The position numbers and the translations under genes were made by a program. This document shows positions 12,801 to 24,800 of a stretch of 64,000 nucleotides of DNA, one piece after another. The notes beneath the pieces are model-generated. The model saw only the letters and a list, made by a program, of their open reading frames with translations. It did not search any database and was not told where the DNA came from. Each line of letters starts with the position of its first letter. The first letter of the stretch is position 1. Source of the stretch: Trachythela sp. YZ-2020 (Eukaryota; Cnidaria; Anthozoa; Malacalcyonacea; Clavulariidae); contig JADLSH010000395.1 in NCBI GenBank assembly GCA_016169945.1, forward strand, positions 4,616,001 through 4,680,000, written 5' to 3'.

Positions 12801-15800
12801 TATAACCATAGTCGTCTAAATTTACAAGGGCTGGTGCTTTCATTACTTTTGGTTCCTTTGGTGACTGATCTTCCTTTGGAGGGTCCTTTGGAGGGTCCTT
12901 TCTACTAGTACAATAATTCCATAGACTTCCTAGCCCTAAAATAATGCTGGCAAATTTAAACATTAGTAGATAGTTTATTTCACTATCATCACATGGTTTT
13001 GGTTTTGGTAGCTTTCTTTTCTTTGCCTTTTGTGACAAATCACTTAGTTTTTCACAGGCAACTTTTCTTTCTGGATCAGTTTCTGTAATAGGATCTGTTA
13101 TATACTCACTCATATTTTATTCTAGGGTAAAAAGAAAAACTTCATAATATAACCTGTTACCACTGATATTACTAATAGTGCTTGTAATTCTACAGTGCTT
13201 GTGGATGGGATTTCACGAGGGTAAACTAAATTTAGATCGGGGGTGTCCACAGTGTTGCTCCGCGTCGTCGCTGCGCTAGGAACAACCTCGGGAGTGGTGG
13301 GAGTGTTTGAAAGAACTTTGGGTGTGATGTCAACCTCGTCTGGGTCCTTGTTAATATGGTCATTGTGACCAAATGTCATTCCATTACCAACTACCATTAA
13401 AATGTTGTTGTAACCCGGTATTTTTTGTTTTAAGATTATCATGTCACTTGGAATAAGGATGACACCAGGACTAATTGCAAAGTTTAAAATTACATTAGTA
13501 CTTTTTATGGCATTTCTCATATTAGAAATGGTTACGGTTTGATCGTCCTGTATAATAGTGTCCTCTACTAGTTTCTTAAAAACCTCTTGTGTTTGTAAGG
13601 ACTTAGCACCTTTTCCTACAATAGCCCATCTGGTACTTGCCTGCGCGCCAAGCACACAGTACACATAAGATTCTAAACTTTGTTGGAATAACAACTGTCC
13701 TGTTTGTGTTAATCCTGTTGACTCTGTGGCAATGAACATTTTGTAGTCGTCCAGACTTTTAACAGTCCGGTCACCACGCTTCTCATATCTAATTCCAGTC
13801 TGTCCATACTTGCTAATTTCAGGTTTGTAATTCCTAACACTTCCATGAGGTTGTTTTGCTAACCAAGTACCTATCTGTTCCATACCGTGATGAAATTCTG
13901 TTGACCACTCATACACAACAGGAATGTTATTATTTACTATATTTTTAATTCTTTGGTTTAAAAACCTATCCATCTTACTAGGGTTTCTAATGAACCTTCT
14001 CATGTGGTAATACAAATGATATCGGGCCAGGTTTCCCACAAATGTATTCCCCTGAAAATGTTTGGTACTAATTCCACAAACATAGGTTGTAATGTAAGCG
14101 GCCAAACAAGAAGCCAAATATGGGTTTTCTGCGTAGTCGTTAAAGTGCTCCATGTTTTTAGTAACTACGAGGTCTGGAAGGGTTGGGTCAAAACTCATCG
14201 TGTTGTTTACAAAAATGTTTAGTTTACTAGGGTTTCCGACGAATAGTCCTTTTATGAAACCCTGTTCAACCCCTTTTGTGTTCCATATCCTTGGTTGCCA
14301 ATCCAATGCCCACCCAAAAGCAAAACTTTTAGCCTTTATATCGTAAGCCCTGCTGTTATGTACAAACATTGTTCGTACAAACAGAGTCTTTCCTGCATAG
14401 TCCTTTACAGGTTGGAACATGAACTTATCGACATCTGCATAGGGATATTTTTCTTTGAATGCTTGTTGGTTTGTCATTTTATTTGTTTAAATAAAATGTC
14501 AAAGTTAACAGTGTTCGTATCCGAAAACAGTACAGATGTGAATTTGAATGTGTTTCAAACTAACAAAACCAGACTGTATCTTAGATCTGCCACCATATTT
14601 TGGGAGTTCCATAATATTTTACGCTATCAAATTCAACTTGGAACTGATAACATTATATTCGACAAAGGATATTGGACATTTGCAGATATCCAACAGAAAC
14701 TAAAAAGCGAGGATGTCACAGTCGTTGGAAACCATCATGACTCTACATGCTCGATAAAAGCTAAAAAAGATTTAACTCTAAAGGACTTAGGTCCCCTATT
14801 GGGTTTTGAACATGACACTGTGTTAACCAAAGATACTTGGCACACAAGTCCAAACTATGTTGATGTTAACCATGGATTAAAATATGTCAACATCGAATGT
14901 AGTATCGTAGATACATATCAAAACTTTGATACTAAGGGAAAACAAAGTCAGGTGATAGCTTCGTTACCTGTTACAGTAACACAACCCTTAATAGACACCT
15001 CATCATTTTACGATAACATCAACTCTAAAACCCCTATCCTTAAAAATTTTAATTCCTTATCGTTTAGACTTACAACTAACACAGACTTCCCTGTAAGTAT
15101 GAGTGCCTTGTTAGAATTAGAGATAGTTTAAATGGCTTCGCGTGTGTTTTACAATAAAAATATGTTTCAAAATATGTTTCAAAATCCTAAAATAAAACTA
15201 TGAGTTTTGAAACAGAACAAGGTCTTAGGGAATTATATCATTCTCCAGGGACTGGGTATCAGTCTGTGGAGAGATTGTACCAGAAAGCAAAGGAGGCTGG
15301 TTTAAATGTAACTCGTAAGCAAGTTAAAGATTGGATACTGACACAGAGTACTTACACAACTACGAAACAAAAAAGTGGAACGCATGTGTATCGTAAAACT
15401 ATCGTTAGTGATCTTGGAGAACAACTACAATTAGACTTAGTTGATATGACCGAAGGTCGTAAGGGTAGTAATAGTGGTTACCGCTGGATTTTAACCTCGA
15501 TAGAGATTTTGTCCAGATATGCTTTTACAGAACCTAGCAAAACAAAAGGTGGTGTTGATGTTTCAAATGCTATGGAAAAAATACTAGGTGAATTTAAAGT
15601 TAGGTTCGGTAAGTACCCCGATGTCGTCCAATACGACGATGGTAATGAGTTTAAAAACAAACATGTCAACGCGTTACTGGACAAACTTGGGATAAAACAT
15701 TTTACGACTCTCATTAAGAAAGGTGGCAAGGCATTCTTTAACAGGAAGGCTGCCCTCGTGGAGAGACTAAACAGGACTTTAAAAACAACGATGTGGAAAT

Positions 15801-18800
15801 ATTTCACAGAACACCAAACAAAAAAGTGGTTGCATATTTTAAAGGATGTTACATTTAATTACAACCATAGTGTGCATAGAAGTATTAAGATGAAACCAAC
15901 AGATGTCAACGAACAAAACAAGGATGATGTTTGGGTGACTTTGTACGGTACCGGTAACGCACCTAAAGAACCAAGGTACAAAGTGGGTGACACTGTTAGG
16001 GTGGAAAAATATCACACAGGTACTAGGTTTGTTAAAGGTTACACTGTTAATTTTACAGAAGAAACATTTAAAATTACAAAAGTTCATCGAGGTGACCCTG
16101 TTATGTACAGCATACAGGACATTGACACAGGTGAAAATATCCATGGTAGATTTTACGAGAGAGAACTTAGCGAGGTTAAATAAAATAAAATATGGAACAA
16201 CCAAAAGAACAACCAGACATGGAAATTAAGGACTTAAACCCTGACAAACCAGACGACGACCCTGAAAACAGTCCTGAGGATGACGATGACGATGACCCCA
16301 TCAAAACTAAACCAAATCTAAATGGGGTGACGGCTGAAACTCCTTTTACACACCCTACTAATATCCCAGATCCTAAGGCAGATGAAAGCATTCCTATTAT
16401 GATCCCTGGTGCTCAAAGAGAGACCATAAAAAATCTAGAAATAAAATTCACATTTAAAAAATATCTAGATTTAAGTTTAGATGAAGAGGATGGACCTAAT
16501 ACAAAGTTGTTATTTTCAAGTTTAGATGTAACAAGACATGCAGTCAGTGGTCGTATTAATGGGTTAATGTATAACAATAAGAAAATTTTTGTTATGAAGG
16601 GTCTAAAAATGGAACCCACAGAGGACAAATCTATGTCTATGAAAAGAGTAGTAGATGAGTTCAAAGAAGAGCTCAAAAAGGCTAAGATAGAACATCGTGG
16701 GAAGCTTCCTTCTGTGGTGGAAGAACAAACAGGAGTTTTCAGCGATGAGTTAAATGACAGTGTAATTAAAAATTCTGTAGATATATTAAATAGCACCATT
16801 AATGAGAAGTACGATGATATTAGATCACAGCACGAAAGCTTTGAGATGCTCAATATGGACGAGGACAAACCAAACTGGGACCGAGAAATACAAGCAATTT
16901 TACAATCTGGCATCCGCAAACAAAATATTAGTTACAAGGAGCAAATAAAGTTCATAGGCGATGAGGTAAAAACTTGGCGAGAACGATCGGTAGCAGAACA
17001 AGACCCTACATTAAAAACTTTTTACGAGTCTGTTGCTAAGGTTGCAGAGTTAGAAGAAGATAACATAAGATTACAAAATAAGATAAGACCTAAGCTTGCA
17101 GAAGTTATAGGTATTTTACAAACTGAGTGTGATAACAGTCCGCTAACAAAGTTTGAAAAATTTAAAGAGTGGTCTAAAAAGAACATGGGCATTGTGTCGG
17201 CCATAAGTATAAGTATCGCAGGCTTAATAACAACAATCGTCATGGCAGGAAGAAGTGCTATCGTTGCGGGTGCTCGTGGCGTGTCAAAGTTTTCAAAAGG
17301 GGTTGCTAAAATACTTAATAAGGTTGGTCCTGTATTTGGTGCTATCGGTAGTATTATATCAACTGTTCTAAGTATGGGTGCGAAGGGGTTAATGTGGCTG
17401 GGTGACAACATGTGGATTCTTGCGATAGCATTGGCATATTTTGCATACAACGAAATTCAAACAAAACGAAGGGGGATAAAAAATAAGGATTAGGTTTATA
17501 GAAATTTAAAGGTTAAAAAATAACTGTAATAAAGATATGAGTGGAAGTACAGTAAAACTTGAAAGTCCTAAAGTATTTGAAATCCCTAGTTGTTTAACAT
17601 GGGGTGTCGAAAAGTCAAAGTTTAAAAATGGTGGTTATAATGTACCACTTCTCATCGAAGACGATGAGATAGTACAACAACTTTTAAGTCTGGAAAAAGA
17701 ACATAACACAAAAAAGGTTATGAAAGGTCAAAATGGTAACATAATATACTTGTCGGTAGGTGGTCTAACTGAAAAGCAAAAAACAGATCTTTTAGATAAT
17801 GGTAGGTTGTATGTTAATATTATTTTTGTGTGTCATTCTGTGTTTGAAAAAGATGATGTAAAACATTTAAACTTTACAGTAAAAAGACTGAGGAAAGTGG
17901 GTGAGTTTATATCTAAAGATATTGCAGAGGATTAAATTACCAACAAGTAGTTAAAAACAAAATTTGTAGCCTTATAGGTTACAAATTTTTTGCGTTATGT
18001 TAATAAAAATGGAAACAGTGTACGAATATGAAAGTTTTGATCAGTGTATATGTTGTGACGAGTTTAACTACGATGACTGTATTTGCCTAACACGTGAAAA
18101 CTCTGACGACTCTGACAACGACTCTGACAACTACTCTTACAACGACTCTGACAACGACTTTGACGATAACTACGAAGTGGAAAACAGAAGAGACCTTAGT
18201 ACACTTCTTGAAAAACTAAAAGAAGAAGTCCAAAATTTAAAAGAAGAAGTCCAAAATTTAAAAGAAGAAGTTCAAAATTTAAAAGAAGAAGTTCAAAATT
18301 TAAAAGAAGAAGTTCAAAATTTAAAAGACACCGAAAATTTAAAAGACTAAACTATTAGGTTAGTGGTATATTATATTTTTTTAAAATATAATATATTGGT
18401 TATTTTACTTTAAAACTGTTCAGTTGTAATGCTTACTTTTGTTTCAGGGTCAAATTCTGGACTTTGTGGGTCTTCGGGATCCACTTTGTCAGTGTTTGGT
18501 ACCAGACTTATGTGATTATAACATAATGTACCTAACGAGATACTTGCTAGTAAATATTTATAGTAATAATCATCTGGTGTGTATTCTGGCATAAGGTCCT
18601 TAATGACAAACATAATGTTTTCATCACCCAGTATTTTTTCCATAAATTCTTGACGGTCATTAATACAGATGTATTTACCCAAAAAAGTATCACTAATAGA
18701 CACCGATAGCATTACAAAATTTATTGCCATCTTGTGTTTGTTGGCATCGTCCTTGCGTTTAATGTATTCATCCATTATTTTTTTTAACACCGATGGTGTC

Positions 18801-21800
18801 GCCCTTCTTTTGTTTTTTAGATATGACTTAGTCTGGTTAATGTAACCTTTCTCAGAGAGGTCTATTAATTCCTCACGCAGTTGTTCAATATCATCTGGGT
18901 TATCCATACTTTTATTTATTTTACCCGGGAAACATAATTTTTAGTTATGTTTTAAAATATTATTTAATAATTTTTTCTAAAATATTATTTTATGTGATCG
19001 AGGAAATCTGAGGTTAATTTCTAACCGGGCGTATTTGTTTTCTTTGAGGGCTTTTCTTAGGGCAATTTGTTCTTGTTTTGGAATGTCAAGGAACTCGTCA
19101 GATATTGTTTTCCAGGCGAGGGCACTGGGAGTATCAAAAATTACTAGCTTGGCTATGTTCTCACGATAAGAGGAAGTGATGGCTGTTAATTTTTGGGTGA
19201 TGACTATTGTACTTAGATTGTAATGTCGGGCTGAGAAAGCTAAGTTAACGAGCTCAGATGTTCTGGTTTTAACGGTCTTAGAGCTTGCACAGTCGTCTAA
19301 TATTATTAGGGAGTTAGTACCTTTGTAGGTATCAGAAATGTATTTTAGGAATGACTCCACTTGGTCTTGGTCACATTGTATTGCAAAGAAGCCTGGGGAG
19401 TCCTTGTACTTCCAATCTTGGTATGTTTTGTTGTAGTCAAATGTTGGACAGATAAGGAATATGTATTGGAAGTGCTTATTATACTCGTTGGTTAGTAGAT
19501 CCAATAGGTAATATGTTTTACCGCATTCTGTCGCGCCAACAATAAGCATGTTAAATGGTGTTTTCATTTTTATTTAGTTCTCCTAACTGACCTTTGTAAA
19601 AACCATGACAGGATCTAAAACATCGTAAAGGAGATAAGAGTAATCATCACCAAAGTAAGTTGTGTAAGATTTTAGTTCTACTGTTGATCCTTTTGCAATG
19701 GTGATAATACCTTCCATGTAAATTTGGTGTATTAGTTTTGAACTACTACTACCGTATATGTTACCATCTGTTACAACTTTAAACTGAGGTTTAATGACAT
19801 TTTCTATATAGAGGCAGGTATCAAGGTCTGCATAGGCTCCATCATCAGAAGAGTACCATCCACCAGTTTTAAGAATAACTGGGCTTCCGGATTCAAAATA
19901 AGTTGGTATCAAGGTTAGTTTGTATTTAACTATGTAATCTCCTTGTGTTGTAATTATGGTCTTCATAATTAGGTTATTATTTCTAGTACAAAAAAGATTA
20001 TTTTTTGCAGATATGAGCGAGTGAGAGAGCCTGGATTAGAGTGATAAGTTAACAAAAATGTATTAGAGGGTCCTTGGGGACCTGTACTACCAGTTGATCC
20101 TGTGCTACCTGTGTTACCTTTTGTACCTGTGTCACCTTTGTCACCTTTTTGACCTTGTGGTCCTGTTACTGTAAGACCATCTTGTCCTTGCGGACCTTCA
20201 AAACCAGGTATCCCTTGTTGACCAGTGTCACCTTTATCACCTTTTGATCCTGTGGTACCCTTTGGGCCTCGAGAGCCACTTAGACCTCTCAAACCCTGTG
20301 GACCTTGAAAACCTGGGACACCTTGAAGACCGACATCACCTCTGTCACCTTTTGAACCAGTGCTACCATTGTTACCTTTGTCACCCTTGTCACCCTTTAA
20401 TCCTGTGTTTCCCGTTAGTCCTTTTTGACCTGTGGAACCAATAGGACCCTGAGGTCCCATTGAACCCATGTAACCTATTGATCCTTGGATTCCTTGTTGG
20501 CCAATGTTTCCTGTGTCACCTTTAAGACCCTGTTGGCCAGTGTGTCCAATTAAACCTTGTGGACCTTGTGGGCCAGTGTTACCTGTTAGTCCTTTTGGAC
20601 CTGTGATCCCTTGTTGTCCTTGTGGACCAGTGTCACCTTTGTCACCTTTTGATCCTGATCCTGGATTTCCACCGGAGGAATCCCCTTTTAACCCTTGTGG
20701 ACCTTGTGGACCAGTTAGTCCTTTTTGTCCTTGGGGACCAGTGTTTCCAGTTAGTCCTTTTTGACCCGTGACGCCTTGCATTCCTTGAGGTCCTGTGTTA
20801 CCATTTGGACCATGAGGACCATCGTCACCTTTAAGTCCCTTTGATCCTTGGGCTCCTGTGTTACCAATAAGACCTTGCTGTCCTTGGGGACCTGTGTTTC
20901 CAGTAAGTCCCTTGGGTCCTGTGACACCTTGCATTCCTTGGATGCCTGTGTTTCCTGTCTCACCTTTTGGACCTCTACCACCTTGTGATCCTGATCCTGT
21001 CGAAGAAGAAGATTGGCCTTGTGGTCCTTGTGGGCCTGTGTTACCATTTAGTCCTTGTTGTCCTTGGGGACCTGTGTTTCCTGTTAGTCCTTTGGGACCT
21101 GAGACACCTTGTAGTCCTTGAGGGCCTATACTCCCTTGTGATCCGTGTGGACCACCGTCACCTTTTCGGCCCTTTGATCCTTGTGGACCTGTGACACCAA
21201 TTAGACCCTGCTGTCCTTGGTTACCAGTGTTTCCAGTTAGTCCTTTTTGACCGGTGACACCTTGTAATCCTTGGATACCAGCGTTTCCATCATTACCTTT
21301 TGCCCCGGTGTCACCTTTAAAACCTTTGAGACCTCTTTGGCCTGGGTTACCTCTTTCGCCTTGTATTCCATTTGGCCCTTGAGGACCTTGTGATCCTTGT
21401 GGTCCCTGTTGACCCCCTTCAGATGTGTATCTATTATCTTTTATCTTTTATGTAACCAAATGCTAACGCCATTATATTTTATTTAATATTCAATAACAAG
21501 ATCTAGGACTGACTCATTACCATACTTAGTAGTGTCGAGTTGTTTCCATTTAATGTAAAAACAGGCAGTATTTATCCCTGCAAGAAGTACACCAAGCGGG
21601 AAAGTTTCATTCAGTGTAAATATATTTGAAGAGCCAACTTTTTTATACACCATGTCTATATCTTTCAAAATTATATCTGTGTTAACATTGTTTGTGTCTA
21701 TAACACACATTGTGTATCTTATTTTTAAGGTATCAAGAAGTGTGTTATCTCGGTCAAATATATGTGTTAGGAGTGTTAGTTTAGAGTCGGTGTTAATCCA

Positions 21801-24800
21801 TGGTCCAAACATAAATCTTACTGGATACCCCGATATAATCAAATGTGGTAGTATGTAAGATCTTGAAATACTTCCATATGTAAAGTCATAATGTAAAGTA
21901 TGAGTTGTTTTAGGAGTGTCTTTTGAAAATCCAAATGCCAATGCCATTATATTTTATTTAGGTTCGAAAAGATTGTTTGGCTCAACAGTGTAAGTGGTTA
22001 CATGAAGAGAGGACTCATTACCAGTTGTTTCATCAGAAAGTTGTTTAAATTTTACACACATAAGCTCCATGGTTTTATACTCCGGGACAACTTCTGGAAT
22101 GCTAAATTCTTCGTCCAACATGAAGTAGTTTGTACCTGGAATCTGTTTCTCAGCTAAATTTATTTCTTTGAGGTCCCTCGTTATTTTTGTACCATCCGAC
22201 ATTATACAGTATAAAGAATATAATATTCTCATTGGAGTAGTAATATCAGCGTCGTCGTCCATAAGGTGGGCTCTAAGAGATATTCCAGATTTTTCCGTAA
22301 ACCACTTGTGACACCAGATGTACATTGGTCCAAAGTTTTTAATTCTGTCCATAGGATGGCGCCACCTGTTTTTAACCAATCCGTCATAAGACCCTCTAAA
22401 ATCACTAGTCGTTAGTAAGTACATTGGTTCTGCTCTAATAGGTTTTAGGTTGTGTATATAGTTTGGTTCATCATTAGAGTATCCAAATTTAAGTGCCATT
22501 TATTTTATAGTGTAAAAAAAATTTGCCTTTGTTTGTGTTACAAATTTTTTTGTTGTTTTCTAAGTGGGTTGGTTAGATATGTGTATTTTTTTAAAGTCTA
22601 CCGCATTTTTATGTACTTTCCCACATTTATTACACCACATATTTGAAACTTGTTGTTCGAGTTGTGTCTGGTTAATATTAATACCATGTCTTACTCTTGC
22701 GTGTAATTTTAATCCAGTAAGGGGACCTATCCATAGACAGTTTTTATCCCTACACATTATTTTGTGTGTATTATTAATATAAGAACCTCCTATTAATTTT
22801 GGCATTGTTTATTATTTTTTGTCAAAAATATTATCGTAGTTTTTTCGTTTGTACTTGGATAAAATGTTTTGTCAGTCGTGCACAATAAAATTACGATAAT
22901 ACAGTTATGTGTGTGTTAAATAATGTTTTTAACGAGACACTGGCCGATAAATATTTACTATAATATTTACCCATCGTCGTATAACTTGGCATAATGTCTT
23001 TAATAAAAACCACTTTTTCTTTGTACACGAAGCATGCCTCCTGTAATAAGTTGCTCCATAAGGATCTTAGCCCGTGTACCAGTGCTATGGAGTCTTTGTG
23101 TCTACTAACAACCTGTAACATAGCTAATATTTTTTCTATAGTATTGTGGTGGAACTTAAACTTGGTATCTGTCGTTCTTTTAATCTGTGCAATAAAATTA
23201 CGACAGTTAAGAATTTTATTTTTATAGACCATGTCATCTATTAGATATAAACATTTGTTAATCTGTGTTGGATCCATTTTATTATAAATTTGTAACCAAA
23301 AAAGATTACAAATTTTTTGTTGTTTTTTTAATTGTGGTGGTTGTAACAGTGTATTTTTTTAAATTCTTTATAATTTTTATGTAATATTCCACACATAGTA
23401 CACAAAAATTTACCGGAGTCTGGTTTGGTTTGTTTTTGAGTAACATTTATACCATGGGTTACTTTTAAGTGTAATCTCAAACCAGTACGAGAACCTAACC
23501 ATGTGCAGTTTTTTACTTCACATGGTGATTTAATTTGATCATTAAGATAAGTAACTCCTATTAATTTTGGCATTGTTTATTATTTTATTTGTTGGGTATT
23601 GGTTTTAAACGATTGCTTTAAAGTTTTTAATTTTTTTATCGTCAAAGTTTTTTATCATTTGTCTCCACTCTTCGAGTGTTAAATTAGGTAATATTTTACT
23701 AGAATAATAACTTATTAACACTCTCTTATTACCACCAAACTCCTTATATGGTGCACCAAATTTATATTTATCCCATTCTTTATTATTAACCCACTTGGCC
23801 TGTTTTCTATCCTTACGTTGAAATTTAGGTTCATCTAAATTGGTAAGAGTTATAACACAAGTCCATACCCCTTCCTCTTTAATCACAGCCTCTTGTAATA
23901 GGATGATCCACAAACTTTTTAGTCCTTGCATTAATCCAACAGGGTTTTTGTTGTTACAAATAATATGTAACATAGTTAATAGTCTCTCTAATACGTTGTG
24001 GCGAAACCTAAAAGTAATGTCTGTCGTTTTTTTAATCTTTGCAATAAAACTTATGCATTTAAGAAATTTGTTGTTGTAAACCATATCCTCTATTAAATAT
24101 AAACATTTGTTAATTTGTGTTGGATCCATTTTATTGGTTTTCTAATCCTTATATATGGATTAGAAAAATTATGTCTTAATTACAACACTCTCTCAAACAT
24201 TTTTTCACCCGCGTAGCAACATTTTTTAAAACATTTTTTCAAACATTTTTATACTCCATGGGTCTCCCATTGTTGTGCAATAGTCGCCCATTGTTGTGCA
24301 ATAGTCTCCCGAGGTTGTGTGTTACTCTCCATGGGTTGTGTATGGGTCTCCCGTTGTCTCCCGATGTCACCCAGGTACAAATGGAGTTCATGGTATGTTC
24401 AGAATTATATTACGCAATGGTTGCGTCACGTGTTCGGTGTGTGTTGCGTCACGTGTTCGTCGTCACGTGTTCGGCACGTGTTCGATAAATTGTTGCGTAA
24501 TATTTTTTAAAAATGAGTGAGCCAAAGTGAGCCAGATCCCCACCATTACTACTTACGGTCCATCAATATCCTTGCAAAATGAAGTACTCTTAACGTGAGC
24601 AAGTTTGTGTGAGCGAGCTTGAGCTCTCGACCCCAATCGCTAAAATTTTCTTCCGCACTTTAAGAAATCGAGCTTAAACGCGCATCTGAAAGGATGTGAG
24701 TCGACTTACAACGTAGCAAGTTTAGGTTATTTTCAGGTCTCGGGTAAATGTCATCAGACTGTCAGTCCATAGTGTAAATACGGCTAAAGTTTTATTTCTA

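Larger units (their letters stand above)
6030..24553. mobile_element. Polinton/Maverick DNA element, complete, 18.5 kb
   Basis: Bounded by about 420-bp terminal inverted repeats beginning 5'-AGTAGTAATGG and ending CCATTACTACT-3'. A perfect 6-bp duplication TACGGT flanks it (6024-6029 and 24554-24559). AG...CT ends and a 6-bp duplication are hallmarks of Polintons. Contents: protein-primed PolB, RVE integrase, packaging ATPase, two capsid candidates, a collagen/fibre cluster and several unknown genes. Arms identical except for an 11-bp indel point to recent insertion or arm conversion. It sits in intron 5 of the SLC38A9 gene without damage to exons. Frame breaks in the polymerase and collagen genes suggest it is no longer autonomous. 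Confidence 0.95.

Noticed and set aside
14295..14495. Upstream extension of the penton candidate
   Set aside because: It lies inside the opposite-strand gene; the ATG at 14496 has the start motif and a palindromic promoter.
20504..21194. Proline-rich + strand frames
   Set aside because: They are antisense shadows of the collagen Gly-X-Y repeat on the - strand.
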